Part shown: positions 1-5,001 of the stretch, one piece after another | How the letters are laid out: every line of letters begins with the position of its first letter | How positions within the stretch are numbered: position 1 is the stretch's first letter | Source: an uncultured Clostridia bacterium | GTDB lineage: Bacteria > Bacillota > Clostridia > Oscillospirales > Acutalibacteraceae | Reading direction: 5' to 3' | DNA length: 5,001 bases | Assembly (NCBI GenBank): GCA_947171615.1 | Contig: CAMVYG010000168.1 | Span: 1-5,001 of the forward strand | Notes under the pieces: generated by a model | What the model was told of the DNA's origin: nothing | The model's database searches: none | The model's input: the letters and a program-made list of their open reading frames with translations, nothing else | Made by a program: the position numbers and the translations under genes

Positions 1-4
1 ATAG

Positions 5-10
5 TATAAT
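5..10 (+). promoter_or_regulatory. Candidate -10 box of the yebC promoter
   Basis: A perfect consensus TATAAT lies 39 bases before the yebC start. Transcription would begin near base 16-18 and give a 5' leader of about 32 bases. The matching -35 element would lie left of the window, so the promoter cannot be confirmed. There is no TG extension before the box. No other good sigma-A promoter is visible up to pyrB, so this promoter may also feed pyrBI by read-through of the hairpin after yebC. Confidence 0.5.
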
Positions 11-49
11 AGCCGGTAGTAAAGTTTATTATGTGAGGCAGGTTTCAAT

Positions 50-790
50 ATGTCAGGACATTCAAAATGGAACAACATTAAGCGGAAAAAGGAAAAAGCG
101 GACGGCGCAAAGGCCAAGATCTTTACGAAGATCGGCCGTGAGCTTACCGTGGCGGTAAAAGAGGGCGGCAGCGCTGACCCGGCGGCGAATTCCCGTTTGC
201 GGGACTGCATCGCCAAGGCAAAGGCTGCAAATGTTCCCAACGACAATATCGAGCGCATTATTAAGAAGGCCGCAGGTGACGGAAGCTCCGACAACTATGA
301 GGACGTTACCTATGAAGGGTACGGCCCCTCCGGCGTAGCTGTTATTGTAGAGGCTCTTACCGATAACCGGAACCGCACGGCGGCTGATGTGCGCCACGCT
401 TTTGATAAGTTCGGCGGGAATCTGGGCACCACCGGCTGCGTTTCCTTCATGTTTAACAAGAAGGGCGTTATCGTCATTGAACGGGAAGGGCTTGACGAAG
501 ATACGGTCATGACCGACGCGCTGGAAGCAGGCGCTTCCGATTTCGCGGCGGACGGGGACGTGTTTGAAATTTCCACGGAACCTTCTGATTTCAGCGGTGT
601 TCGGGAAGATCTGGAAAAGAAGGGGTACGAATTCGTTTCCGCCGAGGTGGAAATGGTTCCCGATACCTACACTGCCATCGCCGATCCGGAGATCGCGGAG
701 AAAATGCAGAAGATGCTGGATCTTCTGGAAGACAGCGACGATGTGCAGAACGTGTGGCACAACTGGGACGCCCCCGAAGACGAGGAATAA
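50..790 (+). CDS. yebC: YebC/PmpR (TACO1) family protein
   Basis: Cytosolic 246-residue protein, the usual length for the family. It opens with the hallmark MSGHSKWNNIKRKK and a basic, helical N-terminal domain (about 5-76, including KIFTKIGRELTVAVKEGG). The alpha/beta domains follow (about 82-238), with the typical YEGYGPSGVAVIVEALTDNRNRT and the GGNLG segment, and the protein ends in an acidic tail. Family members were first described as DNA-binding regulators (PmpR). More recent work on bacterial YebC and mitochondrial TACO1 supports a ribosome-associated role that relieves stalling at proline-rich stretches; which role applies here cannot be told from sequence. The ATG start is fixed by the conserved N-terminus. 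The Shine-Dalgarno match is weak (GAGG at 35-38, AGG at 40-42). The gene has its own -10 box and ends 9 bases before a hairpin, so it could be monocistronic, but the next gene lies close on the same strand. Confidence 0.95.
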   Translation: MSGHSKWNNIKRKKEKADGAKAKIFTKIGRELTVAVKEGGSADPAANSRLRDCIAKAKAANVPNDNIERIIKKAAGDGSSDNYEDVTYEGYGPSGVAVIVEALTDNRNRTAADVRHAFDKFGGNLGTTGCVSFMFNKKGVIVIEREGLDEDTVMTDALEAGASDFAADGDVFEISTEPSDFSGVREDLEKKGYEFVSAEVEMVPDTYTAIADPEIAEKMQKMLDLLEDSDDVQNVWHNWDAPEDEE

Positions 791-799
791 AAAAGCAGA

Positions 800-833
800 G
801 CCTCTTCGGCGTGTCCGGAGAGGCCTTTCTGTT
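800..833 (+). terminator. Terminator-like or attenuator hairpin between yebC and pyrB
   Basis: Bases 800-809 pair with 815-824 to form a 10-bp stem (one T:G wobble at 806/818) around a 5-base loop. A run of A residues lies upstream (789-794), and a T-rich but broken tail (CTTTCTGTT, 825-833) lies downstream. The shape is that of an intrinsic terminator, but the tail is poor, so substantial read-through into pyrB is plausible. The 3' arm contains the PyrR-site-like motif listed separately, so the two structures cannot form together. This could be a plain yebC terminator or part of a pyrBI attenuator. Confidence 0.6.
812..825 (+). promoter_or_regulatory. Candidate PyrR-binding RNA motif in the pyrB leader
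   Basis: Read as RNA, 813-824 is GUCCGGAGAGGC. This matches every inner position of the remembered PyrR-binding-loop consensus ARUCCNGNGAGGYU, including the loop NGNGA (here GGAGA) closed by CC:GG. Only the outermost A and U differ (U812, C825), and these would not pair. PyrR with bound UMP holds such a loop and represses pyr genes in many Firmicutes. Here the motif sits about 70 bases before pyrB, the right place. Against it, the lower stem around the motif is poor and the motif is also explained as the 3' arm of the hairpin at 800-824. No pyrR gene is in view. Confidence 0.4.
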
Positions 834-857
834 GTCGGCCTGTGGCGGGGAAAAGAG

Positions 858-883
858 CCTTGCTTCCGGCCTGCGGGAAAAGG
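858..883 (+). promoter_or_regulatory. Possible hairpin masking the pyrB ribosome binding site
   Basis: CCTT (858-861) and TTCC (864-867), separated by a 2-base GC bulge, can pair with GGAA (876-879) and AAGG (880-883). The AAGG is the first half of the pyrB Shine-Dalgarno AAGGAGG (880-886). The helix is 8 bp with a bulge and an 8-base loop, so it is only moderately stable. It could limit pyrB translation or be fortuitous pairing in purine-rich sequence. Confidence 0.25.
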
Positions 884-893
884 AGGAAACGCT

Positions 894-1841
894 ATGCGCC
901 ATTTGATCGATCCTTTGGATTTTACCAGAGCAGAAACAGACCGGCTTTTGACCCTGGCGGAGGATATCATTTCCCGTCCGGGGGAGTACGCCCATCAATG
1001 TGACGGAAAAATTCTTGCCACCCTGTTTTACGAGCCCAGCACCCGCACCAGGCTGAGCTTTGAATCGGCCATGATGCGCCTGGGCGGCAAGGTGCTGGGC
1101 TTTGCCTCAGCGGAAAACAGCTCTGCCGCCAAGGGAGAAAGCGTTGCCGATACCATTCGCATGATCTCCGGCTATGCCGATATTGTCGCCATGCGCCATT
1201 TCAAGGAGGGCGCGCCTTATGTGGCTTCCCGGTATTCCGGAATTCCGGTGATCAACGCCGGAGACGGCGGCCACCAGCACCCCACCCAGACCTTGACGGA
1301 TCTTTTAACCATTCGTCGAAGCAGGGGAGGGATCAGCGGCGTGACCATCGGACTGTGCGGTGATCTGAAATTTGGCCGCACCGTTCATTCCCTGGTAAAA
1401 TCCCTGGTGCGGTATGAGAATGTGCGGTTTATTTTGATTTCCCCGGAGGAGCTCAGAATGCCGGGGTACATTTTGAAAGAAGTCATAGAGCCTTCCGGCC
1501 ACCCCTACCGGGAGGTGCGGGATATGGAGGAAGTCATGAAAGAGCTGGATATCCTCTATATGACCCGGGTCCAGCGGGAACGCTTTTTTAACGAAGAGGA
1601 TTACGTTCGTCTGAAGGATTCCTACATTCTCACCCCAGAAAAACTGGCGCTGGGCAAAAAAGATCTGGCTGTGCTGCATCCCCTGCCCAGAGTGAATGAA
1701 ATCGCCCAGGAGGTGGACAGCGATCCCCGCGCCATGTACTTTACCCAGGCGAGAAACGGCGTGTTTGTCCGCATGGCGTTGATCCTGTCGCTGCTGGGCC
1801 TTACGCCCGATGTTTTGGAAAGGGAGGAAGAAACGTGCTGA
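894..1841 (+). CDS. pyrB: Aspartate carbamoyltransferase catalytic chain
   Basis: Cytosolic enzyme that joins carbamoyl phosphate and L-aspartate to N-carbamoyl-L-aspartate, the committed step of de novo pyrimidine synthesis. The 315-residue length is normal. By comparison with the E. coli chain, the carbamoyl phosphate loop is STRTR (49-53), with K80 from the neighbouring subunit, R101, and H129 in QHPTQT. The aspartate-binding side has R162 in GDLKFGRTVHS, R225 and Q227 in YMTRVQ, and the HPLPRVNEI loop (262-270). All expected active-site residues are present. The open frame runs upstream to 564, but that part is a shadow of yebC. The ATG at 894 is chosen because AAGGAGG (880-886) precedes it by 7 bases and homology begins there. 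The 3' end overlaps pyrI by 7 bases, which implies translational coupling and a holoenzyme of both chains. The leader carries possible pyrimidine-control signals. Confidence 0.97.
   Translation: MRHLIDPLDFTRAETDRLLTLAEDIISRPGEYAHQCDGKILATLFYEPSTRTRLSFESAMMRLGGKVLGFASAENSSAAKGESVADTIRMISGYADIVAMRHFKEGAPYVASRYSGIPVINAGDGGHQHPTQTLTDLLTIRRSRGGISGVTIGLCGDLKFGRTVHSLVKSLVRYENVRFILISPEELRMPGYILKEVIEPSGHPYREVRDMEEVMKELDILYMTRVQRERFFNEEDYVRLKDSYILTPEKLALGKKDLAVLHPLPRVNEIAQEVDSDPRAMYFTQARNGVFVRMALILSLLGLTPDVLEREEETC
1821..1827 (+). promoter_or_regulatory. Shine-Dalgarno site of pyrI, inside the pyrB 3' end
   Basis: AGGGAGG lies 7 bases before the GTG at 1835 and within the last codons of pyrB. It supports the non-ATG start and the 7-base overlap between the two genes, and suggests re-initiation or coupled translation that would balance catalytic and regulatory chains. 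Confidence 0.7.
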
Positions 1842-2254
1842 ATATTGACAGTATAGAAAACGGCATCGTTATCGATCATATCACCGCCGGTCTCGGTATG
1901 CGGATCTATGAGCTTCTGGAGCTGCAAAAGCTGGATACCTGCGTAGCCATTATCAAGAATGCCAAAAGCGAAAAATTCGGCAGAAAAGATATTATCAAGA
2001 TCGAAGGCGTAATGAATATCGATCTGGACGTGTTGGGCTTTATCGATGATAACGCCACGGTCTGCACCATCCGAAACGGAAAGCTGGTGGAAAAGAAAAA
2101 ACCGGCGCTGCCGGAAAAGCTTGTCAATATCATTTCCTGCAAAAATCCCCGGTGCATTACCAGCGTGGAGCAGGTGGATCAGGTTTTTGTGCTCTGCGGG
2201 GAAGAGTCCCACCGGTATCGCTGTAAATACTGTGAGCAGGAGTATAAGAAATAA
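1835..2254 (+). CDS. pyrI: Aspartate carbamoyltransferase regulatory chain
   Basis: The 139-residue regulatory subunit of ATCase. It binds nucleotide effectors and, through a zinc domain, bridges the catalytic trimers. The N-terminal allosteric domain holds GIVIDHITAGLG (10-21), matching the E. coli nucleotide-site segment (D14/H15 for D19/H20). GRKDIIKIE (49-57) has K51 and K55 for K56 and K60, and K87 aligns with K94. The zinc site is complete: C102 and C107 (C-x4-C), then C130 and C133 (CKYC). The chain is shorter than the 153-residue E. coli form at both ends. The start is GTG with a strong Shine-Dalgarno site and overlaps the pyrB stop. Zinc and nucleotide residues are intact, so feedback control of the enzyme is expected. 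Whether CTP inhibits or ATP activates cannot be read from the sequence. Confidence 0.96.
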   Translation: MLNIDSIENGIVIDHITAGLGMRIYELLELQKLDTCVAIIKNAKSEKFGRKDIIKIEGVMNIDLDVLGFIDDNATVCTIRNGKLVEKKKPALPEKLVNIISCKNPRCITSVEQVDQVFVLCGEESHRYRCKYCEQEYKK

Positions 2255-2281
2255 CGCAGCTTTCCTAAAGGAGAAAACTTT

Positions 2282-3157
2282 ATGAAAATCTTGGTTCTCG
2301 GCGGTACACGCATGATGGGCAGGCATCTGGTGCGGGAGCTGCTTGCGGCCGGCCATCAGGTGACTCTGGCAAACAGAGGGCTTGCTGGAGACAGTTTTGG
2401 GGACGCGGTGGATCGCATCGTATTGGACAGAACCGATGAGGGAACACTGGAAAAGACGCTGTCCGGGAAAAGCTTTGATCTGGTGTATGACAATCTTGCC
2501 TATTGCTCCAATGATATCAGAAAGCTGCTTTTACACCTTTCCTGTCGAAAATATATTTTCATTTCCAGCGCATCGGTTTATCAGGAGCATTGGGACACAA
2601 AAGAGACAGATTTTGACCCTTTTGCGGAACCTGTGGTGTGGGGAGGCAGACCGGATTTTCCCTACGATGAGGGGAAGCGGCAGGCGGAGCGCGCCTTGGC
2701 TCAGGAATATTCCCATCAGCCCTCTATTGCCGTGCGGTTCCCTTTCGTGGTGGGAGAAGATGATTATACCCGACGGCTTTTCTTTTATGTAGAGCATATC
2801 GTAACCGGCAAGGCTATGCTTCTTGACAATTTTTCAGAGCAAATGGCATTTGTCCGTTCAGACGAAGCGGGGAAATTTCTGGCATTTCTGGGAACCACCG
2901 GGTTTCAGGGGGCTGTAAACGGAGCAAGCCCGGGGGCACTTTCCCTGAAGGAAATTTCAGAGTATGTGGCGGAGAAAACAGGGAAGCGGCCTGTTTTGAC
3001 ACAAAACGGAGACCCCGGCCCCTATAATGGAGCAAAAGAGCATACTTTCAATACCGAATTGGCAGAGAAGCTGGGCTTTTCCTTTTCCCCCTTGGGAGAA
3101 TGGATATACCCGCTGCTGGATCATTATATAGAATGTGCGCTTGAAAGCCCGCGATAG
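2282..3157 (+). CDS. NAD-dependent epimerase/dehydratase family protein (atypical SDR)
   Basis: A soluble 291-residue protein of the extended/atypical short-chain dehydrogenase-reductase superfamily. It begins with a beta strand and the dinucleotide loop MKILVLGGTRMMGRHL, whose GGTRxxG form resembles the CSP41-like branch rather than the classical GGTGFIG. A strand with SSASVY (95-100) follows. The Y-x3-K catalytic pair is Y128 and K132 (FPYDEGKRQAE), with the usual VRFPFVVGEDD segment (151-161) after it. The C-terminal half is the variable substrate domain (NGASPGALSLKEI, 213-225). The cofactor site and catalytic pair are intact, so enzymatic activity is plausible. The substrate is unknown; a nucleotide sugar is one guess, and some members of this branch bind RNA. 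AAAGGAG (2267-2273) sets the ATG at 2282. The 27-base gap after pyrI with no terminator suggests one transcript, but a role in pyrimidine metabolism is not shown. Confidence 0.88.
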   Translation: MKILVLGGTRMMGRHLVRELLAAGHQVTLANRGLAGDSFGDAVDRIVLDRTDEGTLEKTLSGKSFDLVYDNLAYCSNDIRKLLLHLSCRKYIFISSASVYQEHWDTKETDFDPFAEPVVWGGRPDFPYDEGKRQAERALAQEYSHQPSIAVRFPFVVGEDDYTRRLFFYVEHIVTGKAMLLDNFSEQMAFVRSDEAGKFLAFLGTTGFQGAVNGASPGALSLKEISEYVAEKTGKRPVLTQNGDPGPYNGAKEHTFNTELAEKLGFSFSPLGEWIYPLLDHYIECALESPR

Positions 3158-3202
3158 GTTTTTGCAAAAAAGGATTAGGAAGAACAGGAAGCATGGAAAG
3201 GA

Positions 3203-3418
3203 ATGGTCATAAACATGAAAAAATCTGGCGCGGGGCGGAAAACTCCCCAAAAACAGAAAAGTGGCAATGCGGGAAAGCTTACCCTTGCCATTGTCACCTG
3301 CTGCAATTTGATCCTTTCCATCGCGCTCCATCTCCTGCGCAAGCAGGAGGTGCTCCATGCCATTGCGGGCGATGAGGACGTAAAGCTGTTGCTCACGGAA
3401 AAGAAGCGCACGAAATAA
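3203..3418 (+). CDS. Small single-pass membrane protein of unknown function
   Basis: I do not recognise this 71-residue protein. It has a lysine/arginine-rich N-terminus (residues 6-25, about eight basic residues), then one hydrophobic stretch (about 26-45, LTLAIVTCCNLILSIALHLL). A mixed-charge tail ends in KKRTK. The basic N-terminus suggests an N-in single membrane span, but the tail is also basic, so topology is uncertain. An in-frame ATG at 3215 (67 residues, starting MKKSGAGRK) is an equally good start. AAAGGA (3197-3202) lies 12 bases before it, and AGGAAG (3186-3191) lies 11 bases before the first ATG. The gene follows the epimerase by 45 bases and ends before the shared terminator, so it would be the last gene of the plus-strand unit. 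A frame beginning at 3193 overlaps it but lacks protein-like character. Confidence 0.6.
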   Translation: MVINMKKSGAGRKTPQKQKSGNAGKLTLAIVTCCNLILSIALHLLRKQEVLHAIAGDEDVKLLLTEKKRTK

Positions 3419-3444
3419 AGCGGAACAGGAACGTTCCATGACGC

Positions 3445-3485
3445 AAAAACCCCCGAAGCGTTTCATGCCGCTTCGGGGGTTCTCT
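3445..3485. terminator. Strong bidirectional terminator between convergent units
   Basis: Bases 3448-3460 pair perfectly with 3469-3481 (13 bp, GC-rich core CCCCCGAAGCG) around an 8-base loop. Read on the minus strand, the stem is followed by TTTTTGCG, a good U-tract ending the pseudouridine synthase transcript. Read on the plus strand it is followed by the weaker TTCTCT and would end the pyrB-to-small-protein unit. An outer inverted repeat (GACGCA at 3440-3445, TGCGTC at 3487-3492) can extend the structure. It sits exactly where the two units converge. Confidence 0.9.
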
Positions 3486-3504
3486 ATGCGTCTGAAAGGA
3501 AAAA

Positions 3505-4473
3505 TCACTTCGGGAATTTTCGGAATTCCGGCAGGAACCAGATGTTTTCCGCCGTGAATTCTTTTCCGTCCAGGTCGTTCAAAGCGCCGGCGTCTGTGGA
3601 AAAATCAAACCGGAGCTTATAGGAATACAAAGCCTGATAGGGAAAACCCGTTTGTTTGTTGAGAGAATTTTTACCGTATTTTCCATCTCCCGCCAGCGGG
3701 TGGCCGATGGAGGCGAAATGCGCCCGGATCTGGTGGGTGCGCCCTGTGAGCAGCTCCACCTCCAGCAGGGAAAAATCCCGGCGTTCCTCCAGCACCCGGT
3801 ATCTGGTGGCAATGCTTTTCGCGCCTTCTTTGGCTTTTTTGGAAATATAGACCCGGTTCTGCGCCTCATTTTTTTCTAAGAATCCGGTGAGGGTGCCTTC
3901 CTTTTTCGAAAGCCGTCCGCACACCACGCAGAGATACAGCTTGTGCATTTCCCGATCCTTTACCTTCTGGTTCATGATCCGCAGGGCTTCGGCGTTTTTT
4001 GCCGCCATAACAATGCCGCCGGTATTGCGGTCGATCCGATTCACAAGCGCCGGGGCAAAGGCGTTTTCCTCTTCCGGGCGGTATTCGCCCTTATCGTACA
4101 GGTAATGCTGCACCCGGGCAATGAGAGAATCAAAATGATAATTTTCATCCGGGTGGACGATCAGTCCCGGTTTTTTATCCAGCAGCAGAATGTTTTGATC
4201 CTCATATAAAACAGTAAGGGAGGAAGGGGCCTTCAAAAAGTCGTATTCCCGCTCCTCTTTCTGAAAAAATTCCTCCTGCCAGTACAGGGAAAGTACGTCC
4301 CCCTCCAGAAGCCTGTCGGAGATCTGGCACCGCTTGCCGTTTCGCTTTACATCCTTCTGGCGAATACATTTATAGAGAACAGATTGGGGCAGATTTGGGT
4401 AAGCCTTGGTCAAAAACTTATCCAGCCGCTGTCCTTCATCATTTTTTGCGATAGTGACTTTGCGCAGAGGCAT
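3505..4473 (-). CDS. RluA-family RNA pseudouridine synthase
   Basis: A cytosolic 322-residue enzyme that converts particular uridines in rRNA or tRNA to pseudouridine. An N-terminal S4 RNA-binding domain (about 15-60, RLDKFLTKAYPNLPQSVLYK and following) precedes the catalytic domain (about 85-300). The catalytic aspartate is D148 in the motif VNRIDRNTGGIVMAAK. This motif has N-R-I-D where most relatives have H-R-L-D, and GG where most have SG. The second signature GRTHQIRAHFASIGHPLAGD (244-263) is intact, as is the early KPGLIVHP segment (101-108). Length and domain order fit RluA/RluC/RluD enzymes; the target site cannot be assigned. The ATG is preceded by AAAGGCG on its strand (4481-4487) and lies 17 bases after the exporter gene stop, so the two are probably co-transcribed. 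Transcription ends at the shared terminator. Confidence 0.94.
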   Translation of the reverse strand: MPLRKVTIAKNDEGQRLDKFLTKAYPNLPQSVLYKCIRQKDVKRNGKRCQISDRLLEGDVLSLYWQEEFFQKEEREYDFLKAPSSLTVLYEDQNILLLDKKPGLIVHPDENYHFDSLIARVQHYLYDKGEYRPEEENAFAPALVNRIDRNTGGIVMAAKNAEALRIMNQKVKDREMHKLYLCVVCGRLSKKEGTLTGFLEKNEAQNRVYISKKAKEGAKSIATRYRVLEERRDFSLLEVELLTGRTHQIRAHFASIGHPLAGDGKYGKNSLNKQTGFPYQALYSYKLRFDFSTDAGALNDLDGKEFTAENIWFLPEFRKFPK

Positions 4474-4490
4474 TTTTTTCCGCCTTTCTC

Positions 4491-4976
4491 TCAGGACTTT
4501 TGGGGCGTGTCAGTGGTTTTTGGCGCTTTGCGGAACGTGAACAGAAACCGGGGCAGAGATAGCACAATGCCGATGCCTAAAGCAATGGCAATGGCGATCT
4601 TAATGGTTTCCAATCCTTTGCTGAGGGCCAGCGCATTGTTGCTCATAAAGAAATAGTAGCCGGTATAATAAATACCCGCGCCGGGCACCAGCGGGAAAAT
4701 ACCGCAAATCAAATAGACGGTGACAGGGGCCTTGTGGGCAAAGGAAAAAATGCGGGAAAGCCAAGCCAGGGCCACCGTGGCGAAAAAGGAGGCGGCCACT
4801 GTGCCGCAGCCTAAGTGCATGGAAAGAAGATACACAAGCCACCCTACGCCTCCGGTGATCCCGGTCAGCAGGTATTCCTTTTTGGGAGTATGGAAAATAA
4901 TGGAAAAGGCAATGGTGGCGGCAAAGGCCACCAGCGTTTGAAATAGCCAGTTCAGCAACAGGGAAAATTCGATCAC
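4491..4976 (-). CDS. Threonine/serine exporter family protein, small subunit (ThrE_2/DUF3815 type)
   Basis: A 161-residue integral membrane protein with about five hydrophobic spans (roughly 4-28, 34-54, 57-75, 85-110 and 122-142) and a hydrophilic basic C-terminus. The family mark is CGIFPLVPGAGIYYTGYYF (91-109) with its P-x2-PG core. A glycine-rich segment TGITGGVGWLVYLL precedes it. In the two-gene form of these exporters this small protein is paired with a larger DUF1212/ThrE half. Together they match the single ThrE protein that exports threonine and serine in Corynebacterium. The actual substrate here is inferred only from the family. The start is GTG at 4976-4974, supported by GGGAGGTG (4991-4984 on this strand) 7 bases before it. 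The GTG overlaps the TGA of an upstream frame, typical of translational coupling. Confidence 0.88.
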   Translation of the reverse strand: MIEFSLLLNWLFQTLVAFAATIAFSIIFHTPKKEYLLTGITGGVGWLVYLLSMHLGCGTVAASFFATVALAWLSRIFSFAHKAPVTVYLICGIFPLVPGAGIYYTGYYFFMSNNALALSKGLETIKIAIAIALGIGIVLSLPRFLFTFRKAPKTTDTPQKS

Positions 4977-5001
4977 AGCAGCGCACCTCCCAGCAGAGGG
5001 G
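4973..5001 (-). CDS. C-terminal end of an upstream gene, probably the large exporter subunit (partial)
   Basis: Only the last eight codons are inside the window. They read PLLGGALL followed by TGA (4975-4973), a hydrophobic end consistent with a membrane protein. The TGA overlaps the GTG start of the small exporter subunit by 4 bases (GTGA). Given the usual pairing of small and large ThrE halves, this is most likely the end of a DUF1212/ThrE-type protein. The identity rests on context, since too little sequence is visible to recognise it. Confidence 0.45.
4984..4991 (-). promoter_or_regulatory. Shine-Dalgarno site of the small exporter subunit
   Basis: On the minus strand this reads GGGAGGTG, a near-perfect ribosome binding site 7 bases before the GTG at 4976. 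It decides the start in the absence of an ATG and lies within the last codons of the upstream gene. Confidence 0.65.

Noticed and set aside
564..893. Upstream in-frame extension of pyrB to base 564
   Set aside because: It overlaps yebC in another frame, crosses the hairpin, has no homology to ATCase, and the true start at 894 has a strong Shine-Dalgarno site.
62..970. Long minus-strand open frame (about 300 codons) opposite yebC and the pyrB start
   Set aside because: It is antisense to the clearly conserved yebC and spans the yebC-pyrB gap and hairpin. Its translation is rich in arginine, proline and phenylalanine with no recognisable domain, so it is a shadow of GC-biased codons.
2261..2273. 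TCCT/AGGA pairing over the epimerase ribosome binding site
   Set aside because: The loop would be 2 bases, or the stem only 3 bp, too small to sequester the site.
1622..2356. Minus-strand open frame of about 244 codons opposite pyrB and pyrI
   Set aside because: It is antisense to two well-supported genes and has no family resemblance or convincing ribosome binding site.
3159..3170. Palindrome TTTTTGCAAAAA just after the epimerase stop, considered as a terminator or operator
   Set aside because: There is no GC-rich stem before the T-run, only a 3-bp pairing near 3139-3150, and an AT palindrome of this size is weak evidence for an operator.
3193..3375. Alternative 60-residue plus-strand frame overlapping the small membrane protein
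   Set aside because: Its composition (many C, H, W and P residues with no hydrophobic span) looks random, whereas the overlapping frame has a clear membrane segment.
2957..3508. Minus-strand open frame crossing the terminator toward the epimerase 3' end
   Set aside because: It reads through the strong terminator hairpin and lies opposite coding sequence, with no recognisable domain.
4600..4986. Second minus-strand frame overlapping the exporter gene
   Set aside because: It is a shifted frame of the same region, rich in R, C and H with no membrane pattern, while the main frame carries the P-x2-PG family motif.

Overview
The window looks like chromosomal DNA from a Gram-positive anaerobe of the class Clostridia, most likely the Oscillospiraceae/Ruminococcaceae side. 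This is an inference from protein character: a Clostridia-like YebC N-terminus, an ATCase with a separate zinc-binding regulatory chain, and a split threonine/serine exporter. Other support comes from the purine-rich Shine-Dalgarno sites, two GTG starts and a moderate GC content. I could not run a search to confirm it.

Layout, left to right. Bases 1-49 hold a consensus -10 box and a short 5' leader. They are followed by yebC (50-790, translation factor/regulator family) on the plus strand. A 9-base gap leads into a GC-rich hairpin (800-824) with a weak T-tail. The rest of the roughly 100-base gap before pyrB holds a match to the PyrR-binding RNA consensus and a possible structure over the pyrB ribosome binding site. 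Next come pyrB (894-1841) and pyrI (1835-2254, GTG start, overlapping pyrB). They encode the catalytic and regulatory chains of aspartate carbamoyltransferase, the committed step of de novo pyrimidine synthesis. After 27 bases comes an atypical short-chain dehydrogenase/NAD-dependent epimerase (2282-3157) of unknown substrate. It is followed by a small single-pass membrane protein of unknown function (about 3203-3418).

The plus-strand genes meet a minus-strand unit at a strong bidirectional terminator (about 3445-3485). Read from the right, the minus-strand unit holds the last codons of an upstream gene cut by the window edge, probably the large ThrE/DUF1212-type exporter half. Then come the small half of a threonine/serine exporter (4491-4976, GTG start with a 4-base overlap) and, 17 bases further on, an RluA-family pseudouridine synthase (3505-4473).

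There are no RNA genes, insertion sequences, CRISPR arrays or phage genes, and no gap over 300 bases. Most of the window is ordinary housekeeping DNA. The stretch most worth a second look is the yebC-pyrB leader (791-893). It has no visible promoter of its own but carries layered signals that suggest pyrimidine-responsive control of pyrBI.
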